From Corynebacterium frankenforstense (GTDB taxonomy: Bacteria; Actinomycetota; Actinomycetes; Mycobacteriales; Mycobacteriaceae): a stretch of 52,262 bases of DNA. The position numbers were made by a program, and so were the translations under genes. The stretch lies in NCBI RefSeq assembly GCF_030211955.1, contig NZ_JASODI010000018.1, forward strand, positions 1 through 52,262, read 5' to 3'. Below the pieces are notes generated by a model, which was not told the origin of the DNA, did not search any database, and saw only the letters and a list, made by a program, of their open reading frames with translations. Shown piece by piece: positions 1 to 9,578 of the stretch; within the stretch, counting starts at the first letter, position 1, and every line of letters begins with the position of its first letter.

Positions 1-33
1 GGGATGATCCCGCCGGGCGGCGTCTTTCTCAGA

Positions 34-237
34 TCAGCTCTCGAGCACGCGGAACGAGTAGGTGTTGAACACGGGTTCGTGGATCTCCAGCTCGTAGCTC
101 TGCCCGCGTGCGTCGGCGCCCTCGCGCAGCGACTCGATCTCCGCCGCGTTGAAGCGGTTGACGGTGACGGTCAGCGCGCAGGCGACGATCACGGCGACAG
201 CTACGGCCGCAGCGATGACTTTCGCGGTGGTGGACAT
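34..237 (-). CDS. Small single-pass membrane protein, unknown function
   Basis: Encodes 67 residues. Residues 6-25 form one hydrophobic helix rich in Ala and Val, followed by a short polar region, so this is probably a small membrane-anchored protein with its C-terminus outside or a cleaved signal. I recognise no functional domain. It lies downstream of accBC on the same strand with about 97 bases between them. I chose the ATG at 237 over a longer frame because a -10-like TACCCT (comp. 246-251) lies 8 bases before it, which would give a leaderless message, and because the longer frame adds only polar, repeat-derived residues. The gene is plausible but rests mainly on reading frame and membrane segment. 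Confidence 0.55.
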   Translation of the reverse strand: MSTTAKVIAAAVAVAVIVACALTVTVNRFNAAEIESLREGADARGQSYELEIHEPVFNTYSFRVLES

Positions 238-295
238 ACCCGTGGAGGGTAGGGGAACACCGCGCCGGATCGTTACGGCTTCGATACGCCCGGGC

Positions 296-321
296 GAGAC
301 ACCCGGCCGAGACACCCGGCC
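296..321. repeat. Perfect 13-bp tandem duplication
   Basis: GAGACACCCGGCC occurs twice head to tail (296-308 and 309-321) between the accBC stop codon and the small membrane gene. The CCCGGCCGGG junction is self-complementary. It may be replication slippage in the accBC 3' region. No T-run follows on either strand. Confidence 0.8.
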
Positions 322-334
322 GGGCCGCCCCGCG

Positions 335-2107
335 CTACTTGATCTCGAGCAGCTGCTCGCCCTTGGTCACGCCGGCGCCCTCCTCGGCGGTCAGCCCGGT
401 GACCGTGCCGGCCTTGTGGGCCTTGACGGGGTTCTCCATCTTCATCGCCTCGAGCACGGCCACCACGTCACCCTCGGCGACCTCGTCGCCCTCGGAGACG
501 TTGACCTTGATCACGGTGCCCTGCATCGGGGCGAGCACGGCGTCGCCGGAGGCGGCGGTCGCCTTGCCGGTGGCGCGGCGCTTGCGGGTCTTGCGCCGCG
601 GGGTGAACCCGCCCAGGGAGAGCGAGGAGGGCAGCGCGATCTCGACGCGGCGGCCGTTGATCTCGACGACGACCTTGTGGTTCGGGTCGGTGCCGTCCTC
701 GTCGGCGGTCTCGGTCGGGTCGGTGAACGGCTCGATGGGGTTGTCCCACTCCTCCTCGATCCACTTGGTGTAGACCGAGAAGCCGTCCTCGTCGCCGATG
801 AAGGCCGGGTCGGAGACGATCAGGCGGTGGAAGGGCAGCACGGTCGGCATGCCCTCGACGGTGTACTCGTCCAGGGCGCGCCGGGAGCGCTCGAGAGCCT
901 CGGTGCGGTCCTCGCCGTAGACGATCAGCTTGGCCAGCATGGAGTCGAACTGGCCGCCGACCACGGAGCCCTCGCGCACGCCGGAGTCGACGCGCACGCC
1001 CGGGCCGGACGGCTCATGGTAGCCGGTGACGGTGCCGGGCGTCGGCATGAAGTTGGATCCGGCGTCCTCGCCGTTGACGCGGAACTCGAAGGCGTGCCCG
1101 CGCGGGGTCGGGTCCTCGGTGAAGCGCAGCTTTTCGCCCTCGGCGATGCGGAACTGCTCGCGGACCAGGTCGATGCCGGTGGTCATCTCGGTGACGGGGT
1201 GCTCGACCTGCAGGCGGGTGTTGACCTCCAGGAAGGAGACCAGGCCGTCGGAGCCGACGAGGTACTCGACGGTGCCGGCGCCGTAGTAGCCGGCCTCGCG
1301 GCAGATGCGCTTGGCCGAGGAGTGGATCAGCTCGCGCTGCTCGTCGGTCAGGTAGGGCGCGGGGGCCTCCTCGACGAGCTTCTGGAAGCGTCGCTGCAGC
1401 GAGCAGTCGCGGGTGCCCACGACGATGACGTTGTCGTGCTGGTCGGCGAGGACCTGGGCCTCGACGTGGCGGGCGCGGTCGAGGTAGCGCTCGACGAAGC
1501 ACTCGCCGCGGCCGAAGGCGGTGGTGGCCTCGCGGGTGGCGGACTCGTAGAGCTCGGCGACCTCGTCGAGCTCGTGGGCGACCTTCATGCCGCGCCCGCC
1601 GCCGCCGAAGGCGGCCTTGATGGCGATGGGCAGGCCGTGCTTCCCGGCGAAGGCGACGACCTCGTCGGCGTCGGCGACCGGGTCCTGGGTGCCGGGCACC
1701 ATCGGGGCGTCGGCGCGCTCGGCGATGTGGCGGGCGGTGACCTTGTCGCCGAGGGCGGCGATGGACTCCGGCGAGGGCCCGATCCAGATCAGCCCGGCGT
1801 CGATGACGGCGCGGGCGAAGTCGGCGTTCTCGGCCAGGAAGCCGTAGCCGGGGTGCACGGCGTTGGCGCCGGACTTGCCGGCGGCGGCGACGATCTTCTC
1901 GATGTCCAGGTAGGTCTCGGCGGCCGTCGAGCCGCCCAGGGCGAAGGCCTCGTCGGCCATCTCGACGAAGGGGGCGCCGGCGTCCGGTTCGGCGTAGACG
2001 GCCACGGAGGCGATTCCCGCGTCCTTGGCGGCGCGGATGACGCGCACGGCGATCTCTCCGCGGTTGGCCACGAGGACCTTGCTGATCTTCCGGGATTCGA
2101 CGGCCAC
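335..2107 (-). CDS. accBC: Acyl-CoA carboxylase alpha subunit (biotin carboxylase + biotin carrier)
   Basis: Fused biotin carboxylase and biotin carboxyl carrier protein, 590 residues, matching the roughly 591 of C. glutamicum AccBC. It carboxylates its own biotin with ATP and bicarbonate and hands the carboxyl group to AccD1 (malonyl-CoA for fatty acids) or AccD2/AccD3 (mycolic acid precursors). Visible motifs are the N-terminal [14 protein letters not shown], the ATP-grasp glycine loop [11 protein letters not shown] near residue 165, the carboxylase signature [14 protein letters not shown], and the biotinylation site EAMKM with the acceptor lysine near residue 556. An Ala/Lys-rich linker separates the two halves. 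The start is the GTG at 2107, because AGGAGA lies 6 bases upstream and the encoded N-terminus [10 protein letters not shown] fits the family; an upstream ATG at 2158 would add an unrelated tail. Confidence 0.97.
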   Translation of the reverse strand: MAVESRKISKVLVANRGEIAVRVIRAAKDAGIASVAVYAEPDAGAPFVEMADEAFALGGSTAAETYLDIEKIVAAAGKSGANAVHPGYGFLAENADFARAVIDAGLIWIGPSPESIAALGDKVTARHIAERADAPMVPGTQDPVADADEVVAFAGKHGLPIAIKAAFGGGGRGMKVAHELDEVAELYESATREATTAFGRGECFVERYLDRARHVEAQVLADQHDNVIVVGTRDCSLQRRFQKLVEEAPAPYLTDEQRELIHSSAKRICREAGYYGAGTVEYLVGSDGLVSFLEVNTRLQVEHPVTEMTTGIDLVREQFRIAEGEKLRFTEDPTPRGHAFEFRVNGEDAGSNFMPTPGTVTGYHEPSGPGVRVDSGVREGSVVGGQFDSMLAKLIVYGEDRTEALERSRRALDEYTVEGMPTVLPFHRLIVSDPAFIGDEDGFSVYTKWIEEEWDNPIEPFTDPTETADEDGTDPNHKVVVEINGRRVEIALPSSLSLGGFTPRRKTRKRRATGKATAASGDAVLAPMQGTVIKVNVSEGDEVAEGDVVAVLEAMKMENPVKAHKAGTVTGLTAEEGAGVTKGEQLLEIK

Positions 2108-2150
2108 TGTCACTCTCCTGGGCTCGGTTGGGGCGTGGACGGGTGCTTGT

Positions 2151-2177
2151 TTCGGCACCGTAACTTACGCCAGTCTA
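2151..2177 (-). promoter_or_regulatory. accBC -10 element and candidate operator
   Basis: On the minus strand a -10 TAGACT (2172-2177) is followed at the expected start point by GTTACGGTGCCGAA (2151-2164), a CGG-N2-CCG dyad. The same 14 bases recur in the accD1/birA intergenic region at 11313-11326. In C. glutamicum accBC and accD1 are both repressed by the TetR-type regulator FasR, so this could be its operator; that is inference. Confidence 0.55.
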
Positions 2178-2212
2178 GGGCACGCGACAAAAATTGAGCG
2201 AATCCTCATGTT

Positions 2213-2224
2213 TCGGCGCGCCGA
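2213..2224. other. 12-bp perfect palindrome upstream of accBC
   Basis: TCGGCGCGCCGA is a perfect inverted repeat about 40-50 bases upstream of the accBC -10. It could be a second regulator site. I see no further gene between the accBC start and the sseA stop (2108-2452), which otherwise holds the accBC control region and the sseA terminator. Confidence 0.4.
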
Positions 2225-2403
2225 TTTCGACGTCCCGTCTATCGCACCGTCGGCGGGAACAGTTACGGGGGTGCCGCGCCGACAGGCGGCGCTGTTGTTG
2301 CGCTGGGGCTGTAGAAATGGGGTCATTGCGCCGGGCGCCGGCCCCGGCGTGGCCGGGGCCGGCGCGGTCGGTCCGGCGCGCGTGCCCGCGCGGTGCCGGT
2401 GCG

Positions 2404-2437
2404 AAAAACGGGTGCCACGCGAAGGCGCGGCACCCGT
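2404..2437 (-). terminator. Rho-independent terminator of sseA
   Basis: On the minus strand the arms ACGGGTGCC and GGCACCCGT (2408-2416 with 2429-2437) form a 9-bp stem that extends inward through GCG/CGC around a CTTC loop, followed by TTTTT (2404-2408). It begins 16 bases after the sseA stop codon. Confidence 0.85.
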
Positions 2438-2452
2438 CGGTGGGGGAGCGGT

Positions 2453-3334
2453 CTAGGGCTCCTCGCCGGTGCGGATCGGCATGCGGATCATGTTGCCCCA
2501 CTCGGACCACGAGCCGTCGTAGTTGCGCACGTTGTCGAAGCCGAGCAGGTACTTCAGCACGAACCAGGCGTGCGCGGAGCGGTCGCCGAGCTGGCAGTAG
2601 GTGACCGTGGGCGCGTCCGGATCGAGCGCGGAGTAGTTCTCGCGCAGCTCCTCGACCGGGCGGAAGTTGTTGTTGAAGTGCACCGCGGAGCGCCACGGGG
2701 CGTGCACGGCACCCGGGATGTGGCCGGAGCGCTCGACCGACTTCGGCGCGTAGTTCTGGTCGGAGGCCTTGCCGGTGTACTCGTCGATGTCGCGGACGTC
2801 GATCAGTGAGAGCCCGTTCTCGCCGCGGGCGGCGGCGAGCACCTCGTCGACGAAGACGCGGGCCGAAGAGTCGTCGCGCTCGACGACGGGGTAGTCGGTG
2901 GCCGGGTACTCGGGCACGGCGAAGGAGGTGTCGCGCTCCTCGGCCATCCAGGCGTCGCGGCCGCCGTCGAGGAGGCGGACGTCCTCGTGGCCGAACAGCT
3001 CGAAGACCCACAGGGTGTAGGCGGCCCACCAGTTGGACTTGTCGCCGTAGATGACCACGGTGTCGTCGCGGGAGATGCCCTTCTCGCGCATCAGGCGGGC
3101 GAAGGCCTCGCCGTCGATGAAGTCGCGGGTGACCGGGTCGTTGAGGTCGCGCTGCCAGTCGATGCGCACGGCTCCGGGGATGTGCCCGATGTCGTAGAGG
3201 AGCGCGTCCTCGTCGGACTCGACGACCCGCAGCCCCTTGACGCCGAGCCGGGCGGAGAGCCACGCGGCGGTGACCAGCCGCTCCGGTTGGGCGTACTGCT
3301 GGAAGGGTGGGTGCGGATCAAACGGCACTGGCAC
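2453..3334 (-). CDS. sseA: Thiosulfate/3-mercaptopyruvate sulfurtransferase (rhodanese)
   Basis: A 293-residue tandem-rhodanese protein. It moves sulfane sulfur from thiosulfate or 3-mercaptopyruvate to an acceptor such as cyanide or a thiol in the cytoplasm. The N-terminal, inactive rhodanese domain covers about residues 15-140. The C-terminal catalytic domain contains the active-site loop CQLGDRSA with the cysteine near residue 247, and the characteristic [11 protein letters not shown] stretch. C. glutamicum has the same gene (thtR/sseA) next to accBC. The start at 3334 has AGAAAGG a few bases upstream. A strong terminator follows, so it is probably transcribed separately from accBC. Confidence 0.93.
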   Translation of the reverse strand: MPVPFDPHPPFQQYAQPERLVTAAWLSARLGVKGLRVVESDEDALLYDIGHIPGAVRIDWQRDLNDPVTRDFIDGEAFARLMREKGISRDDTVVIYGDKSNWWAAYTLWVFELFGHEDVRLLDGGRDAWMAEERDTSFAVPEYPATDYPVVERDDSSARVFVDEVLAAARGENGLSLIDVRDIDEYTGKASDQNYAPKSVERSGHIPGAVHAPWRSAVHFNNNFRPVEELRENYSALDPDAPTVTYCQLGDRSAHAWFVLKYLLGFDNVRNYDGSWSEWGNMIRMPIRTGEEP

Positions 3335-3451
3335 GATGGTGACCTTTCTGCTGCCGGGACTGCTTCGTCGCCCACACGCGGGGATCGGTGGGGGCGACGT
3401 ATATTTGTACCCCCACGATACCGCCGTGGGGCCCCGCGGTCACGCAGACGG

Positions 3452-3484
3452 ACGCGCCATGACGCAGTTCACGGCATGGCGTGT
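3452..3484. terminator. Intergenic hairpin after the DUF3151 gene
   Basis: ACGCGCCATG (3452-3461) pairs with CATGGCGTGT (3475-3484) through 10 positions including one G-T wobble, with a 13-base loop. It lies 29 bases past the DUF3151 stop on the minus strand. No U-run follows, so termination here is uncertain. Confidence 0.35.
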
Positions 3485-3513
3485 GTCGGGCGGGCGTCGG
3501 GCCGGCGCGGGAC

Positions 3514-3933
3514 CTACCGGTCCAGCAGCGTGGCCACGCAGTCCGGGTCGGCGTCGGAGAGCATCTGGCGGCAACGGTCGTACTCGTCGTCCTCGTCGAT
3601 CAGCTTCGCGGCACGGGCCAGCGCGGCGATGGCGCGCAGCACGCCCTGGTTCGGCTCGTGCGAGAAGGGCACCGGGCCCCAGCCCTTCCAGCCGTTGTGG
3701 CGCAGGCGGTCCAGGCTGCGGTGGTAGCCGGTGCGCGCGAAGGCGTAGGCGACGAGCTTGTCTTCGTCGGCGGCCTTCTCCCCGGCCGCCTCGAGGGCGT
3801 CGAGGGCCTGCTCGGCGCGGGAGGCCCACACCAGCGGGCTGTCCGGGTGGGCGATGGCCGTGGCCGGGGTCTGCGGGTCGTGCGCCTCTGCGGCCGGGTC
3901 GGCGGGCAGGTGGACCGGGGGCGGGGCGAGCAT
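3514..3933 (-). CDS. DUF3151 family protein
   Basis: A 139-residue soluble protein of the actinobacterial DUF3151 family, whose function is not known. The recognisable parts are the N-terminal LLAP-type PPPVHLPADPA, the helical ARAEQALDALE region, and the motif GYHRSLDRLRHNGWKGWGPV, followed by HEPNQG. It has no membrane segment or signal. C. glutamicum carries a homologue at the same place next to the rhodanese gene. I took the ATG at 3933 because GGAG lies 9 bases before it. An ATG at 3948 or a GTG at 3957 would add 5 or 8 residues and has weaker ribosome-binding sequence. Confidence 0.88.
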   Translation of the reverse strand: MLAPPPVHLPADPAAEAHDPQTPATAIAHPDSPLVWASRAEQALDALEAAGEKAADEDKLVAYAFARTGYHRSLDRLRHNGWKGWGPVPFSHEPNQGVLRAIAALARAAKLIDEDDEYDRCRQMLSDADPDCVATLLDR

Positions 3934-4005
3934 GTCGTTGATCTCCATGGCGCCCACACTAACCCGCTACGGGCCACGCACGCCCGCGGCCCGGTCACCT
4001 GCTGA

Positions 4006-4011
4006 TACAAT
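4006..4011 (+). promoter_or_regulatory. -10 element upstream of acyltransferase gene
   Basis: TACAAT stands out in a very GC-rich stretch about 138 bases before the acyltransferase start. No clear -35 was seen. If used, it predicts a long GC-rich leader. Confidence 0.4.
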
Positions 4012-4148
4012 TCCACGCGGTTATCGCCCGGGTCCGGGGCCGGCGCCGTGGGGCGGCGCGTCCGGGCCCGGGCACGGCGCGCGCGGTCCGTCCACCGCGC
4101 GGCGCGAAGGACGACGACGGGACGGGGAAGAGGACCGCTGGTTCTGAG

Positions 4149-6632
4149 GTGACTACGAGCGTGGACAACTCCGGGCACCCGGGTGGTCTCGGCACCGCGA
4201 AATACCGCTACGACCTCGACGGACTGCGCGGCATCGCCATCGCCTTCGTCGTCATCTTCCACGTCTTCGTCGGCCGGGTCTCCGGCGGCGTCGACGTCTT
4301 CCTGCTGCTGTCGGGCTACTTCTTCCTGGGTTCCCAGCTGCGCTACGCCGAGCGCCCCGACGCCTCGCTGAACATGTGGTGGCCGATCTGGCGCACCGCA
4401 CGCAGGCTCCTGCCGTCGCTGGTCCTCGTGCTCACGGCGACCACGCTCGCCGTGGCCTGGTTCGTGCCCGCGCTGCGCCAGCTCGGCGTCGCCAATCAAC
4501 TCGTGGCCAGCCTGTTCTACTACCAGAACTGGGAGCTGGCGAACCAGGGCCAGGCCTACGGTGCGGCCTCGGCGACGACCAGCCCGCTGCAGCACATCTG
4601 GTCGATGTCGGTGCAGGGGCAGTTCTACCTGTGCGCCGTGCTGCTCGGCTGGATTATCGCGGTGATCCTGCGCCGCCAGCGCCGCGCCGGGCGCGAGAGT
4701 GTCACCCCGGCCGTGCGCATCGCCGGGCCGGTGCTCATCGCCGCCACGGTGCTCTCCTTCTGCTACGCGGTCCACCTGCACCGAGTGGACCAGGCGCTGA
4801 ACTACTACTCGACGTTCTCGCGCATGTGGGAGCTGACCCTCGGTGCGGTCCTGCTGCTCTACGGCTCGCGCATCCACCTGGCCCGCTGGGCCCGCGAGGT
4901 CTGCACCGTCGTCGGCCTGGCCATGGTGGTCACCACCGGCCTGCTCTTCGACGGCGCCGCCTACTTCCCGGGCCCCTGGACGCTCTACCCGCTGGGCGGG
5001 GCCGTGCTGGTCATCCTCGGCGGCGGCCGGGTGGCCTCGGTGCTGGCGAGCCGCTTCGCGCGCTGGCTCGGCGGCATCGCCTACGCGCTCTACCTGTGGC
5101 ACTGGCCGATCCTCATCCTGTCGACCGTGATGCTCGGCATGACCCGCCCGCCGGTCTGGCTGGGCGTGCTCGTCATCGCCGGCTCCCTGGTGCTGGCCGA
5201 CCTGACCCACCGCTTCATCGAGAGCCCGCTGCAGCAGAAGGCCAAGCGCCCGACGCGCTCGGAGAACCGCGTGGCCGACGCCTCGCGCAAGGTGGTCAAC
5301 GAGACCCCGGCGCTGCTGCGCGCCGCCGGTGGCGTGACCGTCGCTCTGGTCGCCTCCGGCCTGTTGTCGGTGCCCGGGGCCTGGCAGTCCAGCGTCAGCC
5401 AGGTCGAGGACGGCACCCTGGACCCGGCCGACCACCCGGGCGCGCGCGTGCTCACCGGCGCGAAGGCCCCGGAGGGCGTCAAGCCCGGCCCGGACCCCTA
5501 CGCGCTGGCGGACACCGTCTCGCCGGCGTGGGCCGCCGGCTGCATGTCCACCTTCGAGGACGACCCGGACGAGCTGGTCATCGACCGCTACACCGGCGAG
5601 GAGGCCGAGCACTGCATCTTCGGCGACAAGGACGCCGAGGTCGAGGTCTACCTGATCGGCGGCTCGCACGCTGAGCAGTGGATGGCCCCGATGGACGAGC
5701 TGGGCAAGAAGCACGGCTTCAAGGTCGTGCCGCTGGTGCGCCAGTCCTGCCCGGCCTTCGTCACCGAGCTCGACGGCGTCTTCGACGAGGGCTGCCAGAT
5801 CTTCAACCAGCGCGTCATCGAGCGCATCGAGGAGCGCCAGCCGGACCTGGTGGTCTCCAACTCCACGCGCCCGCTGCTCGAGCTCGGCGAGACCATCGAC
5901 TCGGTGCCGCAGTCCTACATCACCCTGTGGGACTTCCTGGCCGGCGAGGGCATCCCGTTCCTCGGCCTGCGCGACAACCCCTGGTTCCTCCTCGAGGACG
6001 GCGGGCCCGACATGGTCTCGCAGTGCCTCGAGGAGGGCAACGACTTCCACGACTGCGGCCGCCCGATCGACCACATCTACGCCGACTCCGACCCGGCGCG
6101 GCCCTACCTGGAGGCCCGCCCCGACATGCTCGCGGTGGACACCTCCGGCTGGTTCTGCCCGGACGGCTTCTGCGGCGCGGAGATGGGCAACATCTACATG
6201 TGGCGCGACGGCAACCACATGTCCGACGACTTCGCCCTCTCGCTGCAGGACCTGCTGTGGGCGCAGCTGCGCAAGCTCCTGCCGCCGGAGGCCGACGGGT
6301 TGCTTGACGACGCCGCGTCCGCCGACGAGGCGGGCACCTCCGGCGCGGAGACCACGGCCGGGCGCAGCCCGGCCCAGGGCGCGGGCGGCGCGGGCGGTGC
6401 CGGTGCCGCGGGCGGCACGGGCAGCACGGGCGGTGCGGGGCAGGCCCCGCAGGCGCCGAGCCGTCAAAAGAACACCTACGGCAACGGCACGGGGCCGTCC
6501 GCGGGTGCGGGCTACGGCACCGGCGGCTACGGCAGCACCTACGGCACCGGGGACGGATCCGGCTACGGCAGTCAGCAGGGGCAGGGCTACGCCCCGCCGG
6601 CCTACGGCGGCGGTTACGGCTACGGCTACTGA
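4149..6632 (+). CDS. Membrane acyltransferase (acyltransferase-3 + SGNH type)
   Basis: An 827-residue OafA/YrhL-like protein likely to O-acylate an envelope glycan or lipid. Residues about 20-360 contain the acyltransferase-3 membrane domain: the entry motif YRYDLDGLRGIAIAFVV, a histidine in the first helix, the GVDVFLLLSGYF stretch, and about ten hydrophobic helices. Residues about 470-720 form an extracytoplasmic SGNH-like domain with GGSH near 504 and a DGNH motif near 688, which would supply the catalytic Ser and Asp/His. The last 110 residues are an unusual low-complexity tail, first Gly/Ala-rich and then repeats of GYG and YGTG, ending GYGYGY. The first codon is GTG at 4149; a GTG at 4161 preceded by GAGGTGA is an alternative. 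Confidence 0.88.
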   Translation: MTTSVDNSGHPGGLGTAKYRYDLDGLRGIAIAFVVIFHVFVGRVSGGVDVFLLLSGYFFLGSQLRYAERPDASLNMWWPIWRTARRLLPSLVLVLTATTLAVAWFVPALRQLGVANQLVASLFYYQNWELANQGQAYGAASATTSPLQHIWSMSVQGQFYLCAVLLGWIIAVILRRQRRAGRESVTPAVRIAGPVLIAATVLSFCYAVHLHRVDQALNYYSTFSRMWELTLGAVLLLYGSRIHLARWAREVCTVVGLAMVVTTGLLFDGAAYFPGPWTLYPLGGAVLVILGGGRVASVLASRFARWLGGIAYALYLWHWPILILSTVMLGMTRPPVWLGVLVIAGSLVLADLTHRFIESPLQQKAKRPTRSENRVADASRKVVNETPALLRAAGGVTVALVASGLLSVPGAWQSSVSQVEDGTLDPADHPGARVLTGAKAPEGVKPGPDPYALADTVSPAWAAGCMSTFEDDPDELVIDRYTGEEAEHCIFGDKDAEVEVYLIGGSHAEQWMAPMDELGKKHGFKVVPLVRQSCPAFVTELDGVFDEGCQIFNQRVIERIEERQPDLVVSNSTRPLLELGETIDSVPQSYITLWDFLAGEGIPFLGLRDNPWFLLEDGGPDMVSQCLEEGNDFHDCGRPIDHIYADSDPARPYLEARPDMLAVDTSGWFCPDGFCGAEMGNIYMWRDGNHMSDDFALSLQDLLWAQLRKLLPPEADGLLDDAASADEAGTSGAETTAGRSPAQGAGGAGGAGAAGGTGSTGGAGQAPQAPSRQKNTYGNGTGPSAGAGYGTGGYGSTYGTGDGSGYGSQQGQGYAPPAYGGGYGYGY
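6304..6317 (+). repeat. Dispersed word TTGACGACGCCGCG, copy 1
   Basis: An exact copy of a 14-base word that recurs through the window. It lies in the linker after the SGNH domain and encodes LDDAA with the rare leucine codon CTT. Confidence 0.6.
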
Positions 6633-6685
6633 GCCCGGCCGATGGTCACCGGGCTGAACCGGTCAGCCGACCCGGGGAGAGCCCC

Positions 6686-7315
6686 TCAGCGGGCCCAGAA
6701 GGCGCTGACCGGGTAGCCGAAGGCGTTGAGCGCCCGGCGTAGCAGCGGCAGCGACAGCCCGATCACCGAGGAGGGGTCGCCCTCGATGCGGTCGATGAAC
6801 CAGCCGCCGAGCGCCTCCAGGGTGAAGGCCCCGGCGCACTCGAGAGGCTCGCTGGAGGCCGCGTAGGCGGCGATCTCGTCCTCGCGGGCGTCGGCGAAGA
6901 AGACGCGTGTGCCGGCCGTCTCGACGATCTCGCGGCCGTCGGGGCCGATCACGCAGTGCCCGGTCAGCAGGTCCGCCGCCTTGCCGGCCTGGGCGCGCCA
7001 GCGCTCGACGACACGCTCGGCGGTGTGCGGCTTACCCTGCAGCTCGCCGTCGAGCAGCAGCATCGAGTCGCAGCCGATGACGACGGCGGGCGTGTCGCCG
7101 TCAAGGCGCGCGCGCACCGCGCGCGCCTTGGCCACGGCGAGGGCGGCCACGACGTCGGCGGGCGCGGCGTCGTCAAGCGAGGAACGGATGGCGTCCTCGT
7201 CGACGTCGGCGGGGATGAGCTCCGGCTCGCAGCCGCCGGCGTGCAGCAGCGCGGCGCGCGAGGGGGAGCGGGAGGCCAGGATCAGGCGCACGGGTTCGGG
7301 CACGGGCGTACTCAC
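6686..7315 (-). CDS. maf: Maf family nucleotide pyrophosphatase
   Basis: A 209-residue Maf protein that hydrolyses non-canonical or modified nucleoside triphosphates to monophosphates and pyrophosphate, a house-cleaning role in the cytoplasm. The N-terminal signature LILASRSPSRAALL binds the triphosphate, CDSMLL and GKP follow, and WFIDRIEGDPSSVIGL near the C-terminus completes the family pattern. It starts with a GTG that overlaps the accE stop in a GTGA arrangement, so it is translationally coupled to accE. The position after accE matches C. glutamicum. Confidence 0.95.
   Translation of the reverse strand: MSTPVPEPVRLILASRSPSRAALLHAGGCEPELIPADVDEDAIRSSLDDAAPADVVAALAVAKARAVRARLDGDTPAVVIGCDSMLLLDGELQGKPHTAERVVERWRAQAGKAADLLTGHCVIGPDGREIVETAGTRVFFADAREDEIAAYAASSEPLECAGAFTLEALGGWFIDRIEGDPSSVIGLSLPLLRRALNAFGYPVSAFWAR
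7165..7178 (-). repeat. Dispersed word TTGACGACGCCGCG, copy 2
   Basis: An exact copy on the minus strand inside maf, encoding LDDAA in the same codon phase as copy 1 and again using CTT for leucine. Confidence 0.6.
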
Positions 7316-7521
7316 CGGTAGGTCAGCGTGCGGAAGGCGGCCGGGTTGAAGCCCGCGACGTGCAGGCGGCGGGCGCCGGTGTGGCCCCAGTCGTTGCGCT
7401 CGCGCTCCTGCGGTCCCGAGGAGCGGCGCGCGACGTCGTGGAGCACCTTGTCCAGGGCGGCGATCTCGACGTCGTCCGGGTGCCCGCTCAGGACGGTGAA
7501 CATCGGTTGCGCAGTGGTCAT
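7312..7521 (-). CDS. accE: Acyl-CoA carboxylase epsilon subunit
   Basis: A 69-residue protein of the actinobacterial carboxylase epsilon family. In C. glutamicum AccE is required for both the acetyl-CoA and the long-chain acyl-CoA carboxylase built on AccBC. The sequence begins FTVLSGHPDDVEIAALDKVL, the family's beta strand plus helix, then a short basic linker, and ends with the conserved WGH...NPAAFRTLTYR region. It lies 9 bases after accD2 and overlaps maf by 4 bases, so accD2-accE-maf is very likely one transcript. Confidence 0.93.
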   Translation of the reverse strand: MTTAQPMFTVLSGHPDDVEIAALDKVLHDVARRSSGPQERERNDWGHTGARRLHVAGFNPAAFRTLTYR

Positions 7522-7530
7522 CGTTCCTCC

Positions 7531-9126
<1,596 letters not shown>

Positions 9127-9271
9127 GGGCTTCGATTCTAGATCGTCAGCGGTCTGTTGCCGGGACCGCCTCCGCCCGCCGCGTGCGCCCGGAGCCCGTG
9201 ACGCGCGGGTGGCACCCGCGCCGGGACGCGCTCAGCGCCTGCGGTCGCGGGCGGTGCGCGTCCGTGGCGGG

Positions 9272-9511
9272 CTAGATGTAGGAGACGCCGGGCAGCGGTG
9301 CGGAGGAGATTCCCGAGAACATATCGCCCGGGGCGGCCCAACCGTTTCGCCCCGCCGGGCACGACCCGCCGCGGCGGGCGGCGACGCGCCCGCGGCCCGG
9401 GGTGCCGATAGCGGCCGCGGCGGTGGTGCGGCCGACGGCGACGACGGTGGCCAGCGCGGCCAGCTCGTCGGCGGTCGGGGAGCCGTTGGTGACGGTGAAG
9501 AGGGGAGACAT
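9272..9511 (-). CDS. Second acyl-CoA carboxylase epsilon-like protein
   Basis: A 79-residue protein beginning MSPLFTVTNGSPTADELAAL, the pattern that opens epsilon subunits of actinobacterial carboxylases. An Ala-rich stretch, a basic linker, a tryptophan in NGWAAPGDM and a C-terminal tail follow. It sits between accD1 and accD2 on the same strand, where a partner subunit makes sense. The ATG at 9511 has GGAAGGA about 11 bases upstream. It shares only the first 20 or so residues and general layout with the accE product at 7312-7521. The family call is from the N-terminal pattern and context; I could not test it. Confidence 0.7.
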   Translation of the reverse strand: MSPLFTVTNGSPTADELAALATVVAVGRTTAAAAIGTPGRGRVAARRGGSCPAGRNGWAAPGDMFSGISSAPLPGVSYI

Positions 9512-9578
9512 CTTTTTCTTGTCCTTCCGGGTGTTCGGTGGGCGGGGGCGGGGTGGGCTGCTTCGGTGGGCGGCTGGA

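Noticed and set aside
149..2197. Long plus-strand ORF (682 aa) opposite accBC, and similar ones at 3600-6467 (-), 23171-25555 (+) and 39135-42071 (-)
   Set aside because: They mirror well-conserved genes on the other strand and have repetitive Gly/Arg/Val-rich composition typical of antisense frames in GC-rich DNA; none shows a domain.
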